Shown in pieces: positions 1 through 8,476 of a stretch of 16,069 nt of DNA. Below the pieces are notes generated by a model that worked only from the letters and a program-made list of their open reading frames with translations, did not search any database and had not been told where the DNA came from. This stretch comes from CAZUMW01 sp964621615. GTDB taxonomy: Bacteria > Desulfobacterota > WTBG01 > CAIYCZ01 > CAIRTM01. A program made the translations under genes and the position numbers. Location: contig CAZUMW010000067.1 of assembly GCA_964621615.1 (NCBI GenBank), positions 1-16,069 of the forward strand, written 5' to 3'. The stretch's first letter is position 1; the number at the start of each line of letters is the position of its first letter.

Positions 1-60
1 ATTGAAATTAAATAAATATTTTTTTTCTTGACAGGAGCACTATAGGATGTCCCCTGATCT
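1..60. repeat. possible transposase-associated palindromic flank
   Basis: Downstream of the SUMF1 gene an imperfect inverted repeat (arms around GACAGGAG and CCCCTG, about 30-56) lies beside a T-run. The GGGGACATCCTAT-type wording on the minus strand resembles text I associate with IS200/REP-associated tyrosine transposase flanks, but no transposase is present. It could also be a transcription terminator. This is weak recognition from memory. Confidence 0.25.
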
Positions 61-92
61 TTCCCATTCATACGCAAAAACCTAACCGGAAA

Positions 93-887
93 TCACTGGG
101 TATCACCTAATTTTCTAGCGAGACGGAACCCAAGGCCGTTGCCATCTATCTCTGGGTAGTTGTGAGCGCGAAACGACGAACGGCATTTCTTGGCATTGGT
201 GAACCAACCCCCACCCCGAAACACACGGTGGAGGCCCGAAGAGGGCCCCTGCGGATCTGTTGAGGGGCTTATCTCATAATAGTCGCTGTCATACTTATCA
301 GATACCCACTCATACACGTTTCCGCTCATGTCGTACAGACCCCAGGCGTTAGGAACTCTTTGACCCACCGGATGTGTGGTGTAACTTGTTGCATTGTCGT
401 CGTACCAGGCGATGTCGTCAAGGCGGCTTTCATCATCGCCGCAGTAATATTGCGTAGTCGTTCCGGCTCGGGTCGCATATTCCCATTCGGCTTCAGTGGG
501 GAGCCGGTAGTTCTTTCCCGTTAGGCTATTTAACTCATAAATAAAATCCTGAACATCATACCAGCTGACACTTTCAACCGGACAGTCATCGCCACATTCG
601 TAAAATTCGGACGGATTGCTACCCATCACCGCCTCCCACTGCCCCTGGGTAACCTCATAGGCGCTTATCTTGAAGGAGGATACTATTACCTCGTGCTGTG
701 GGTATTCTTCGCTTTCACAATCATTATCACCGTCGCTACAACCCATATGAAACGTGCCCCCGGTTAGCGTAACCATATTATCTTCGATGCTTTCCACAAT
801 ATCCACATCTGATCCGTTCCGATCACACGCACACAATAACAAAACAAAAACAGAAAACACTGTCAGTATTTCATTGGCATACCGCAT
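93..887 (-). CDS. SUMF1/FGE-sulfatase-fold lipoprotein
   Basis: A 264-residue predicted lipoprotein of the formylglycine-generating-enzyme-like (SUMF1, PF03781) fold. A hydrophobic leader ends in a lipobox LCAC with Cys21 as the lipid site, so the domain should sit at the membrane facing the periplasm. Family motifs seen: GGTFHMG (43-49), YRLPTEAEWEYATRAG (127-142), WGLYDMSGNVYEWV (182-195), RVFRGGGW (221-228), CRSSFR (235-240) and GFRLAR (253-258). True FGE uses two cysteines six and eleven residues into the GGS motif region; here the first is Thr230 and only the second (Cys235) remains, so sulfatase-activating oxidase activity is not expected. The role is unknown; many such bacterial paralogues are probably binding or structural proteins. 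The start is supported by AAGGAG at 895-900, 7 nt upstream. It is divergent from the Spy-like gene. Confidence 0.9.
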   Translation of the reverse strand: MRYANEILTVFSVFVLLLCACDRNGSDVDIVESIEDNMVTLTGGTFHMGCSDGDNDCESEEYPQHEVIVSSFKISAYEVTQGQWEAVMGSNPSEFYECGDDCPVESVSWYDVQDFIYELNSLTGKNYRLPTEAEWEYATRAGTTTQYYCGDDESRLDDIAWYDDNATSYTTHPVGQRVPNAWGLYDMSGNVYEWVSDKYDSDYYEISPSTDPQGPSSGLHRVFRGGGWFTNAKKCRSSFRAHNYPEIDGNGLGFRLARKLGDTQ

Positions 888-1206
888 TTCCCATCTCCTT
901 TTATTGCTTTATGCATAGAGACAAAAGTGTTTGAGCATGTTTAATTTGATAAAATCGAATTTATAGGCAAATAAGCTTTATATATGAGCAATTATTACAG
1001 CCTTTTTGCATCAAAATAATACTATTGTCAAGATAAAACTTTCGATATTAAATGTTGAACCAATTGCTTTTTAATATTATTAGCGAAATATTGCATAATA
1101 CTAAGTATAAATACTTAATGCTTATATAATAAGAAATGGTTTTTGGAAAACACAGGATATGTTATACTGGGTGGAAAATATAAAACGATGTGAAGGAATG
1201 GCTGTA
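888..1206. other. AT-rich divergent intergenic region
   Basis: This 319-bp AT-rich interval separates two divergently transcribed genes and should hold both promoters. I see no further reading frame. A -10-like hexamer and a short palindrome near 1103-1130 are listed separately. Nothing else structured is obvious. Confidence 0.6.
1103..1130 (+). promoter_or_regulatory. candidate -10 box with overlapping 6-bp palindrome
   Basis: TATAAT at 1125-1130 could be the -10 element for the Spy-like gene, leaving a leader of roughly 70 nt. Just upstream, AAGTAT-AA-ATACTT (1103-1116) is a perfect 6-bp inverted repeat and could be an operator. No convincing -35 box is found at the usual spacing, and such matches arise easily in AT-rich DNA. 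Confidence 0.25.
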
Positions 1207-1728
1207 ATGAAAAAAGGGAACACAAAGGAATTGCCGGGAAATAGTATTGTCATTTTTTTCGCCTTTGTATTTTTATTTACCCCCCCGGCGTATGGCCAGC
1301 AAAAACGGCCTGAGCCGCACTGGTGGAACAATAATAAGGTTGTCATGGAAATTGCGCTGTCTGATAAGCAGATAGCGGGAATTGAAAAAATTAACCGGGA
1401 GTGTGAAAAAAAGCACTTTGATCTTATGTCTCAATACAGAAAAAGCCGGATTGAGCTGTTATCGCTCCTTGATGATGAACATCTTAATGTGAAAAATATT
1501 AATAATAAGCAGAAAGAAATTAACAGAATCCGCGAGCGCATCCTCCGCAATAGAATCGAAGCAAAAATTAAGACCAAACAGATGGTAGGCCCCGATCAAT
1601 TTTCAGAACTCAGAAAACTGAAACCCTGGATTATGCGGGTAAACTGGTGGCATTCATCCAGACAACGCCCGCCGAAAACCATTAAGGGAAAAGTGGTCGG
1701 GGGGAGGAAAGAAAAAAAAACGAATTGA
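1207..1728 (+). CDS. Spy/CpxP-like periplasmic protein (LTxxQ family)
   Basis: A 173-residue exported protein. The first 30 or so residues form a signal peptide (MKKGNTKELPGN followed by IVIFFAFVFLF and PPAYGQ). The mature part has the LSDKQ motif, a match to the LTxxQ hallmark of the Spy/CpxP/ZraP superfamily, followed by a long charged helical stretch rich in Lys, Arg, Glu and Asn and a basic tail. Family members are periplasmic chaperones or metal/stress-sensing adaptors; which one applies here is not visible. The ATG at 1207 was chosen over upstream ATGs at 1159 and 1198 because GAAGGA (1192-1197) lies 9 nt before it and it gives a clean signal peptide. The gene ends 6 bp from the stop of the convergent sulfatase gene. 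It is the only clear plus-strand gene here. Confidence 0.8.
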   Translation: MKKGNTKELPGNSIVIFFAFVFLFTPPAYGQQKRPEPHWWNNNKVVMEIALSDKQIAGIEKINRECEKKHFDLMSQYRKSRIELLSLLDDEHLNVKNINNKQKEINRIRERILRNRIEAKIKTKQMVGPDQFSELRKLKPWIMRVNWWHSSRQRPPKTIKGKVVGGRKEKKTN

Positions 1729-1734
1729 AAAAAC

Positions 1735-4539
1735 CTACATTTTTGACCTCAAATCCTCAATATGCTCCAAAGCCGTGCGGTTATCGCTTTGGTGAGTAAG
1801 CAGCTTCTCCCACCAGGTTACCGCCTCGGCATATCTGTTCATATCTTCAAGCACGCAGGCAATATGTTCAAGCACGGAAGTGTTTTCCGGTTCCATTTCA
1901 TGGGCATTCTGTAGTATATCGAGCGCTTTTTCCTTTTGCCCTCGGTTGCGATACGCCCATCCGAGGCTGTCTCGAAAAACCACGTTGTCCGGGGCTATAG
2001 AAACGGCTTTTTCAATCAGGGAAATCCCCTTCTTAAAATCTTCATCTTTTTTAATATAAATATAGGCAAGATTGTTCAGCGAGGCGGGGTGACGGGGGTT
2101 TATTTCGAGGGCTTTTTTAAAAAACGTTTCACCGCGATCGAATGCCGCGTTTTGTGTGTGTATAAGGCCGAGGTTGTAATAGGAAAGGAAATGCCCGGGA
2201 TTGAGCGTGACCGCCCGATCATATTTTTTGATTGCTTCTGTGCTGTTTCCTGTTTTTTGATACACCAGGCCGAGTAAAAAATGATTTCGTGCATCATCGG
2301 GATCCTGAGCCGCAGCACGACCAAATTGTTTTTTTGCTTTCTGATAATTTTCCTGTTCAAGATATATGTTGCCAAGGGCCACCCGGAAGCGGGGATTTGC
2401 CGGGTCACGGGAAACAACCTGCTTCATAAGCGACAAGGCGCGGTCAGTATCGCCCTCACCGGCAGTGCTGTTTGCTTTTTGAAACAGCTTAAAGACGCTT
2501 ATCATGTCCTTGGGATCTTTGAGGTCTTTTTCCGGTGATGACCCGCCGGCGGTATCGGGCGTGCCGGGGTCCCCGCCCACGTGGAGATAGCCCAGCGCCT
2601 GAAGGCGGTTTATGGTTCCCTGATCAAGAGGAACGCGATCGGCGGTGCTGTCCTTGGAAGCAGTTAATAGCGAGTCGAGCTTTTCCTTCATCGAGCGGGC
2701 CTTCTGACGGTGGGCTCCATATTTATTGTCGATTTCACCGGGATCGTCGGCAATGTTGTAGAGCTCCGGTCGGGGAGCATTGATATATTTCCACCCAAGG
2801 CTGCGCAGCGATACAAGGTCGCTCCAGTTGTAATCGGTCGGTATCATAGCCTCGCAGTAGGATGTTCGATGCTTTGGTTTTTCTGTGCCCGATATGATCG
2901 GCATAAGGGTGCGGCCGTCTATAGTGTCCGGACAGGCTATAGTGAGCATATCAAGCACGGTGGGAAAAATATCGATAGTACGAACCAGGTTTTCTACATG
3001 TGTTCCGCGATATTGTTTTTTTAAAACAGGGGAAGATATAACCAGGGGAACATGGGTTGTTGCATCGTAGATAAAAAATCCGTGGGTCTGCTCACCATGC
3101 TCACCGAAGCTCTCACCGTGATCTGCAGCAAAGACGATTATGGTGTTTTCGGAGACGCCCAGGTTTTTTATGGTATCCAGAACGCAGCCGATGCAGTAAT
3201 CGGTATAGGCTATTTCGCCGTCATAGGGTCTGCCGGGATAGGCTTGTCTGAATGGTGACGGGGAATCGTATGTGGCGTGCGGATCATAGTAGTGAAGCCA
3301 CAGTGAGAAGGGCTCGTTGAAATTATTTTTCAGCCAGTCAATGGCCTTGCGGCTTACCTCATCGCCGCGGCGCTCAACCGGCAGATGTTTTGTTGCCTGC
3401 CGCGGCGATTCAAAGTCATCATGATACAGGTCATAGCCCTGATCGAGGCCGAAACGGGAATCGAGAATAAACGATGAGATAAATGCCGCGGTGTTGTAGC
3501 CGTGCTGTTTCATTATTTCCGCAAGCGTGACTTTATCATTTGCCAGCCGGTACGTGCTGTTGTTTCTTACCCCGTGTGCGTAGGGATTGGTTCCGGTGAG
3601 TATGGAGGCATGACTGGGAAGCGTGATCGGTGCCTGGGAAAAAGCGTTTTTAAACAGTACACCATTGTGCGCAAGGGAATCTATCACCGGAGTTGCTATT
3701 TTTTCATTGCCGTAACAGGCGATATGATCGGATCGGGTAGTATCGATGGTGATGAGAATCAGGTTCAGCTTATTGTTTTTACCGCCCGCTAAGGGCTGAT
3801 TTTTTTTGTGAGTGTGTTCAGCGGCCTTTGTGCGCAAAGAAAGAAAGTCTTCGATTTCATCTTTGAAGAGGGCGTTTTTTTTAAATGTCTCCAGGTAATC
3901 CGCAAAAAAGCGGGCCGCGTCCTGGTATTTAGCCTGCCTGATAAGTGTACTCCCGTACATGAGGTGATAGCGGGGTTCATCAGGATAGGTGCTGACCCTT
4001 GTCTTCGCCTGACGGGCCGCTTCACCGTAGGATCCCTGCAGCAGACACGCGTTGATAAAGCCCTGAAACAGTGAAGCATTCCCGGGCTGTTTTTTTGCGA
4101 GGTTTAGAAAGTGCTTTTTTGCTTCATCATACAGCATAGCCCCGATGCAGGCATTGGCCAGGTTTTTCCTTGCCCGGTGAAACGAAGGATCAATATCCAG
4201 GGCTTTTTTAAACACACGTATTGCCTGCTTATATTTTCCCTGCATGCCATAGGCACTGCCAAGCAGGTCGTGCAATAGAGCGCTTTCAGGATCCTGAGCA
4301 AGTGATGAGGAAAGCAACGAAACAGCCTGCTGAAGTTTCCCATCAGATAAATACTTTTGAGCCTGTTTATGCAGTGGGGGGCTTTGTTTTTTTGAATTGG
4401 CTGGCGCAGTGTCATTGGTTTGCCGGAAACACAACAATGTATGCGAAAGGTTCCGGGCCCCTTGCGTTTGGAGCGTTGCGGCTGGCGTGCATATCGGTAA
4501 TAAAAAAAAGGTCAGAAAAAGAGTAAAAAAAGGTCGCAT
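1735..4539 (-). CDS. TPR-sulfatase-TPR exported protein
   Basis: A 934-residue protein with a signal peptide (about 1-21, MRPFFTLFLTFFLLPICTPA), N-terminal TPR repeats (about 55-220), an alkaline-phosphatase-superfamily sulfatase domain (about 257-600) and C-terminal TPR repeats (about 680-930). Metal-site motifs seen: TIDTTRSDH (264-272, Asp266) and AADHGESFGEHGE (471-483, Asp473/His474), plus HYYDPH (416-421). The nucleophile site, C/S-x-P-x-R in formylglycine sulfatases, reads T306-L-P-S-H, so formylglycine cannot form; Thr nucleophiles are known in related phosphoryl-transferring or phosphodiester-cleaving members of the superfamily. The substrate is unknown, and the TPRs suggest a scaffold for protein partners in the periplasm. 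There is no good Shine-Dalgarno before the ATG at 4539, but the signal peptide supports that start. Confidence 0.9.
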   Translation of the reverse strand: MRPFFTLFLTFFLLPICTPAATLQTQGARNLSHTLLCFRQTNDTAPANSKKQSPPLHKQAQKYLSDGKLQQAVSLLSSSLAQDPESALLHDLLGSAYGMQGKYKQAIRVFKKALDIDPSFHRARKNLANACIGAMLYDEAKKHFLNLAKKQPGNASLFQGFINACLLQGSYGEAARQAKTRVSTYPDEPRYHLMYGSTLIRQAKYQDAARFFADYLETFKKNALFKDEIEDFLSLRTKAAEHTHKKNQPLAGGKNNKLNLILITIDTTRSDHIACYGNEKIATPVIDSLAHNGVLFKNAFSQAPITLPSHASILTGTNPYAHGVRNNSTYRLANDKVTLAEIMKQHGYNTAAFISSFILDSRFGLDQGYDLYHDDFESPRQATKHLPVERRGDEVSRKAIDWLKNNFNEPFSLWLHYYDPHATYDSPSPFRQAYPGRPYDGEIAYTDYCIGCVLDTIKNLGVSENTIIVFAADHGESFGEHGEQTHGFFIYDATTHVPLVISSPVLKKQYRGTHVENLVRTIDIFPTVLDMLTIACPDTIDGRTLMPIISGTEKPKHRTSYCEAMIPTDYNWSDLVSLRSLGWKYINAPRPELYNIADDPGEIDNKYGAHRQKARSMKEKLDSLLTASKDSTADRVPLDQGTINRLQALGYLHVGGDPGTPDTAGGSSPEKDLKDPKDMISVFKLFQKANSTAGEGDTDRALSLMKQVVSRDPANPRFRVALGNIYLEQENYQKAKKQFGRAAAQDPDDARNHFLLGLVYQKTGNSTEAIKKYDRAVTLNPGHFLSYYNLGLIHTQNAAFDRGETFFKKALEINPRHPASLNNLAYIYIKKDEDFKKGISLIEKAVSIAPDNVVFRDSLGWAYRNRGQKEKALDILQNAHEMEPENTSVLEHIACVLEDMNRYAEAVTWWEKLLTHQSDNRTALEHIEDLRSKM

Positions 4540-4667
4540 AGAAGTACGGATGTAAAATGCATAGGCTTATATTTGATCAGGCATATAATTATTATTGGCT
4601 AGGGTTGGTATAAAGCCGTACACCCCCTACAAGGGTCATATGTTCAATTAAAAGATACGCTTCATAA
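4540..4667. other. intergenic region upstream of the TPR-sulfatase
   Basis: AT-rich spacer between the sulfatase start and the possible 51-codon ORF. It should contain the sulfatase promoter, but I cannot pick convincing -35/-10 boxes. Together with the tiny ORF it makes up a 384-bp stretch without a secure gene. Confidence 0.5.
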
Positions 4668-4823
4668 TCAACGTAATTGTTTTTTGTGCTCTGAAAAAAT
4701 GAACAATTTTTTTTCAACATCTGGCTTGATTTGATACAGTTTGAACGTCGAATAATAGTTGGCTGAAAAATGTTGACCGGTCTGCGCTGACCGGAAATAT
4801 TTTTTTCTTCTTCTTTTTTTCAT
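4668..4823 (-). CDS. possible 51-residue basic small protein
   Basis: A short frame beginning MKKRRRKKYFRSAQTG and ending FSEHKKQLR. It is preceded by AAGGAGC (4833-4839) 9 nt before the ATG, the only argument for translation. The product is very basic at its N-terminus with no membrane segment and no recognised family. It lies alone between the CFI-box gene and the sulfatase gene. The run of Lys/Arg codons is also what purine-rich noncoding DNA would give, so this stays tentative. Confidence 0.3.
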   Translation of the reverse strand: MKKRRRKKYFRSAQTGQHFSANYYSTFKLYQIKPDVEKKLFIFSEHKKQLR

Positions 4824-4923
4824 GTCACTGAAGCTCCTTTCGTGTTTTTTGGGGAGCTCCATAAAATAACTTTTTGCGGCTTTAAAATCAACTTACTGTA
4901 CGGTCTTATTGCAAAGTTATCAG

Positions 4924-6003
4924 TTATTCCTTTAGATGATTAATATTTATTCCTATTTTTGTTCTAAAATAAGGTGATTTTATTTTATTAATAGAACGTT
5001 GAATAATATCTCTCAGAGGGGGAGATGCGTTTTTTGACAACTGCTGTGCTATTGAAACTGCTTTAAGGTACTCGTCCGCAGTTAATGTTATTGTCTTTCT
5101 GTCTTCAATACGAATAGCATCTGCAAGATCTGTTAAAAATAAAAAAGTTTGAACTTTCAATAAAGGATTCTTATTCAAAAGAGCGGTAACTTCTTCAGCA
5201 TGCCTGTAGTACCAGTTTATGAGTTCAATACCCGCACGTGATCTAGAAAGTTTTGTGTCACGGAATATCCTGAATAAATTTAGGGTTGATTCATCACATT
5301 TTAGTAAAGTCGCGACTGGGCATTTTGCTTCGGCCTTAGTATGGGTTATTTCTAATTTCGGAGTGGAAAATTGTATAATAGAATTATTGTTTACCGGCAT
5401 TGATATTCTGAATCCGGAATAATCTGTCTGCTCCATATCATTAACATCATGATATATGGCATCAGAAACATCAAAATTTGCCTTATATGTTGCTGTATTT
5501 GTAGGATTTGCGATGAGATATTTGTCTAAAATATTACCGGTGCAATTGAAATCATCCCATGTTACGGTGCCGTCTTCTTGAATATCGGTAATATCAATAA
5601 GATTGATTGTCGCAGTAGAATTTAGTTTGCTTTGATAATACGATATTTCAAAAAAAGAAATTTTAAATATAGCATAATCATCGATACCAAAATTAATATC
5701 ACCGATGTCGAATTCAACAATTGTCCGATAATTAGTTATAGAATAATATGAATAATATGTTTTACCATAATAATTAAATAAATATTTATAGGAATATCCT
5801 CCTGCCAAATGAACATAATCGGGATAACGGTATGAATATGAACTACAATCATAATAACCTTTAAAAATATCATTTATACAAACTTGATATTTTGCAAATG
5901 TTCCATCTGCGATAGGAGAAAGAACCTGTGCATGCGAACAAAGCGAAAATGTGATATTTAATAATAAAATGATAATAAAAAATGTCAATCTGTATAATTT
6001 CAC
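4924..6003 (-). CDS. exported jelly-roll-like protein with CFI-box C-terminal domain
   Basis: A 359-residue exported protein, more AT-rich than its neighbours. After a signal peptide (FFIIILLLNI then SLCSHAQ) comes a Tyr-, Asn- and Asp-rich domain of about 190 residues with alternating beta-type patterns (TIVEFDIGDI, IFKISFFEISYY, ATINLIDITDIQEDGTVTW), resembling DNRLRE/CBM-like jelly-roll domains. After a Cys near 228 (CPVATLLKC) the text LNLFRIFRDTKLSRSRAG then NWYYRHAEEVTALLNKNPLL matches the CFI-box C-terminal domain (CFIATAAYGS...LRxFRDxxL...G...YYxxSPxxAxxIxxxPxL), though the CFIATAAYG core is degraded to CPVATLLKC. An extra tail of about 70 helical residues follows. Start: the GTG at 6001-6003 has an AGAGAGGT Shine-Dalgarno 7-8 nt upstream; the GTG at 6012 is too close to it. 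Function unknown; surface or outer-membrane placement is inferred. Confidence 0.8.
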   Translation of the reverse strand: MKLYRLTFFIIILLLNITFSLCSHAQVLSPIADGTFAKYQVCINDIFKGYYDCSSYSYRYPDYVHLAGGYSYKYLFNYYGKTYYSYYSITNYRTIVEFDIGDINFGIDDYAIFKISFFEISYYQSKLNSTATINLIDITDIQEDGTVTWDDFNCTGNILDKYLIANPTNTATYKANFDVSDAIYHDVNDMEQTDYSGFRISMPVNNNSIIQFSTPKLEITHTKAEAKCPVATLLKCDESTLNLFRIFRDTKLSRSRAGIELINWYYRHAEEVTALLNKNPLLKVQTFLFLTDLADAIRIEDRKTITLTADEYLKAVSIAQQLSKNASPPLRDIIQRSINKIKSPYFRTKIGININHLKE

Positions 6004-6358
6004 AAACAACACCTCTCTCTCAGAAGTACCACATAATTTTTACGGATCTATAACCCAAAAAAAGTTTTGATATCCACAATCTATTTCAATATCTTGAAAA
6101 ATCATCGTTTATCATGAACATCCAGGTCATATTTTGTTTGGTTAGTGTCTGATTGTAACAGGTTGAAAATCAATTTCAATTGCTCTTACATGCTTTTTTT
6201 TGGTTATAGTTCCGAATTTTTAATGCATCACGAAAAAAAAGGGGTCAAATCTGCCCTTGGCTCATATGCATTTACTTTCAAGTTTCTTAACCTATTTCTG
6301 ACGCTACCTGTATATCGCGGCCTTTCGCACATGCGTTTAACCGCAGGGCACAGCGGTA
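6004..6358. other. gene-free region with putative transposon debris
   Basis: 355 bp between the CFI-box gene start and the helicase stop. The left half is AT-rich and probably carries the CFI-box gene promoter. The right half contains the sequence listed at 6239-6345. No coding frame with initiation signals is visible on either strand. Confidence 0.5.
6239..6345. repeat. putative IS200/REP-associated transposase flank remnant
   Basis: The phrase GGGGTCAAATCTGCCCTTGG (6241-6260) and the following 80 bp resemble the GGGGTCAAATCT-type sequence I know from flanks of REP-associated tyrosine (Y1/IS200-like) transposases in metagenomic genomes. No transposase frame or HUH motif is present, so at most this is a left-over or non-autonomous end. 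The identification rests on memory of such flanks. Confidence 0.35.
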
Positions 6359-8383
6359 TCATATATTCTGAAAAGATGCCCCACACTCTTCCAGATACGA
6401 TACTATCGCATCATAGGTACCGGGAACCCGGGTGCTGTCTCCCCTATCACCACGGGGAACAAAAAGAACCATGCCCTCCCGGGCTCTGGTTAAAAACACA
6501 CGATATTTATTCAAAATATACCTCCGCATATCATGTTTATGTACATTCTGCCAAGTTGTGTTGCTGAGCCGCCTAAAGCACCAGCCGCGTTCCCCGTCTT
6601 CCCGTACAAAATCCCCGCCCCAACAGATACCGGTGTAATCCAATTCGAGACCTTGACTGGTGTATTCATTGGCAGTAACTTCAAGAGAATTTGAAGAGCG
6701 ATAATCACCATGCGGCTTTAAATACCAATGCACGATTTTATGTTTTTCCTGCACGTTTAAGGACACACCGAGCCCTTCCGCAATAAGTCTGCTTGCCCCT
6801 GCGCTGGCAAGCAACCCACACCGGCGGGTCCCCCGCGTATGTTGTTTAAGCCATTCTCGACATTCTGTAATTGACCGAACCAACGTAATCGGATACTGGC
6901 CTAGCTGTTCTGCAATACAGCAGGCCTCTTCAGGTCGATCATTTAACACAGCATCAACCCACTTGCTAACCATCTCAGAACGATACGATCTCATCGGTAC
7001 AGTTAATTTCAAGTTATCATTATATGTAATACGCACGTTACCAGGAACACTGTCAGGAAACAACGCGGTCCCGGCAGTCTCTTCAGAGCCCTTAACAGCA
7101 CTTTCGGGAGCTACCATTTCCCATCTGTCATGATATTTTACAAGAGCTTCACCCCATTGCTGCATGCCTGGTTCGCCTATATTGATTTCTTGTCCGGCAC
7201 CGACAAGACAGATAATTGCTCCCCAACTACGCTCCCGATCCAAAATCTCCATCAGCAGCTCAGGTTCAGAGGCATCCCGGTCAAATTTATTTTTACCTTG
7301 TTTGTGATCCCATGCACGCTGCGCTTCGTCAAAAACAATTGCATTCTCAAAAGATGGATTTTCGAGGTCATGTGAAAAATATTGTTTCAAAAAATCATTT
7401 ATATGCTGAATTCTGCTTTGCAATTTTCGCCTAATGTCCCCGAGCTTCCGCTTTGCACCATGTGCCTTTGCACGTGCATATTCATCTTGTGCAAGGGCTT
7501 CCCTTATCACAAGAACCAACGGAGTGTTTCCTGATAAATAGATAACCTTTCCCTGCCGATTATTCTCATCTTCTGTCTGGTGAACTACATTAAGACCGGC
7601 AAGAGTTTTACCTGCTCCAGGAACCCCGGTAACAATGATAACTCGCTTTCTTTTTAAATCACGGGCTTCATGAATCAGGCGTATTACCTCATGTGAACAT
7701 GATTGCAAATTATCTGCGTCTGATCTGGAAATTTCTTTTACGCTGTGTCCGGCAAAAATGGTTGTTGCAGCCTCTATAATTGTCGGCACCGGCTCATAAG
7801 AAGATCGTTCCCAAGCATCCCAAGCAATGGGATTGCTGGATTTGTTATTTGGTACACCATGTACCCGGAGTATCACATCCGCCAAATGTGATTTTGACGT
7901 TACACTGACCTGCTGTATTTGTTTGTTCGCTGCAAACAGTGGCAGCAACGGCGGGTGGCTCAATTCCGTACAACACAAAATCGGACTCATAGACAAGTCA
8001 TGTGACGCTTTATGAAAGTCCCGCAAATCCAAGGCATATTCTTCCACTTGACGCATATCTGCACTTTCAGCTTCGCTGGCGCCTACTTTCAGCTCAATGA
8101 TAAAAATTCTGGTTGGTGAAATGAGGACAAGATCAATGCGCTTTCGCAAACGATACAGCGGGTATTCAAGCAGCACGCCCCAGGAACCGGTGCGCTCGTC
8201 GAAATCATATATTTTTTTAAGGGTATCGTAAATAATCGGCAGCGAGGCTTCCCACGATTTGCCGAGCGAAACAAGCATCGAATAATAACCGTCGCGGTTA
8301 TAGCTACTTGTTAAAGCACTATTGATTCTTTGTTGATCATCTAACAAAAAATCGCGTAGAGTGTTTTTATAATAAGCCGGCAT
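6359..8383 (-). CDS. PD-(D/E)XK nuclease fused to SF1 helicase (DUF2075/SLFN-g3-like)
   Basis: A 674-residue soluble fusion. Residues 1-175 carry a PD-(D/E)XK-like nuclease core: Asp84 (RIDLVLISP) and E97-L-K99 (IFIIELKVG). From about 245 an SF1 helicase/ATPase follows: Walker A GVPGAGKT (253-260), Walker B VFDEAQRAWDH (350-360), motif III-like LVGAGQEI (393-400), a TANEYTSQGLELD motif (570-582) and the arginine motif YRVFLTRAREGMVLFVP (627-643). This architecture fits the DUF2075 / schlafen-group-3 helicase family (PF09848), common in defence islands. All ATPase and nuclease signature residues are present, so it looks functional. It lies 93 bp downstream of the HNH endonuclease on the same strand. 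A weak GAAAAGA precedes the ATG. A role in cleaving or unwinding foreign DNA is inferred from domains and context. Confidence 0.88.
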   Translation of the reverse strand: MPAYYKNTLRDFLLDDQQRINSALTSSYNRDGYYSMLVSLGKSWEASLPIIYDTLKKIYDFDERTGSWGVLLEYPLYRLRKRIDLVLISPTRIFIIELKVGASEAESADMRQVEEYALDLRDFHKASHDLSMSPILCCTELSHPPLLPLFAANKQIQQVSVTSKSHLADVILRVHGVPNNKSSNPIAWDAWERSSYEPVPTIIEAATTIFAGHSVKEISRSDADNLQSCSHEVIRLIHEARDLKRKRVIIVTGVPGAGKTLAGLNVVHQTEDENNRQGKVIYLSGNTPLVLVIREALAQDEYARAKAHGAKRKLGDIRRKLQSRIQHINDFLKQYFSHDLENPSFENAIVFDEAQRAWDHKQGKNKFDRDASEPELLMEILDRERSWGAIICLVGAGQEINIGEPGMQQWGEALVKYHDRWEMVAPESAVKGSEETAGTALFPDSVPGNVRITYNDNLKLTVPMRSYRSEMVSKWVDAVLNDRPEEACCIAEQLGQYPITLVRSITECREWLKQHTRGTRRCGLLASAGASRLIAEGLGVSLNVQEKHKIVHWYLKPHGDYRSSNSLEVTANEYTSQGLELDYTGICWGGDFVREDGERGWCFRRLSNTTWQNVHKHDMRRYILNKYRVFLTRAREGMVLFVPRGDRGDSTRVPGTYDAIVSYLEECGASFQNI

Positions 8384-8476
8384 AATATCTTTTCAAATCA
8401 ATTGGGATGAGAAAAAACATTAATTTTTGGTGGACATACCTGCAGCTTTGTCATGCCTGGAAACTTATATAAATAC

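Noticed and set aside
1936..4526. Many plus-strand frames of 60-113 codons opposite the TPR-sulfatase gene
   Set aside because: They overlap a strong 934-codon gene with clear domains, lack initiation signals and show no family motifs; they are antisense shadows.
93..4539. Sulfatase plus its formylglycine-generating activator
   Set aside because: The sulfatase lacks the modifiable Cys/Ser and the SUMF1 protein lacks one catalytic Cys; they are also not in one operon.
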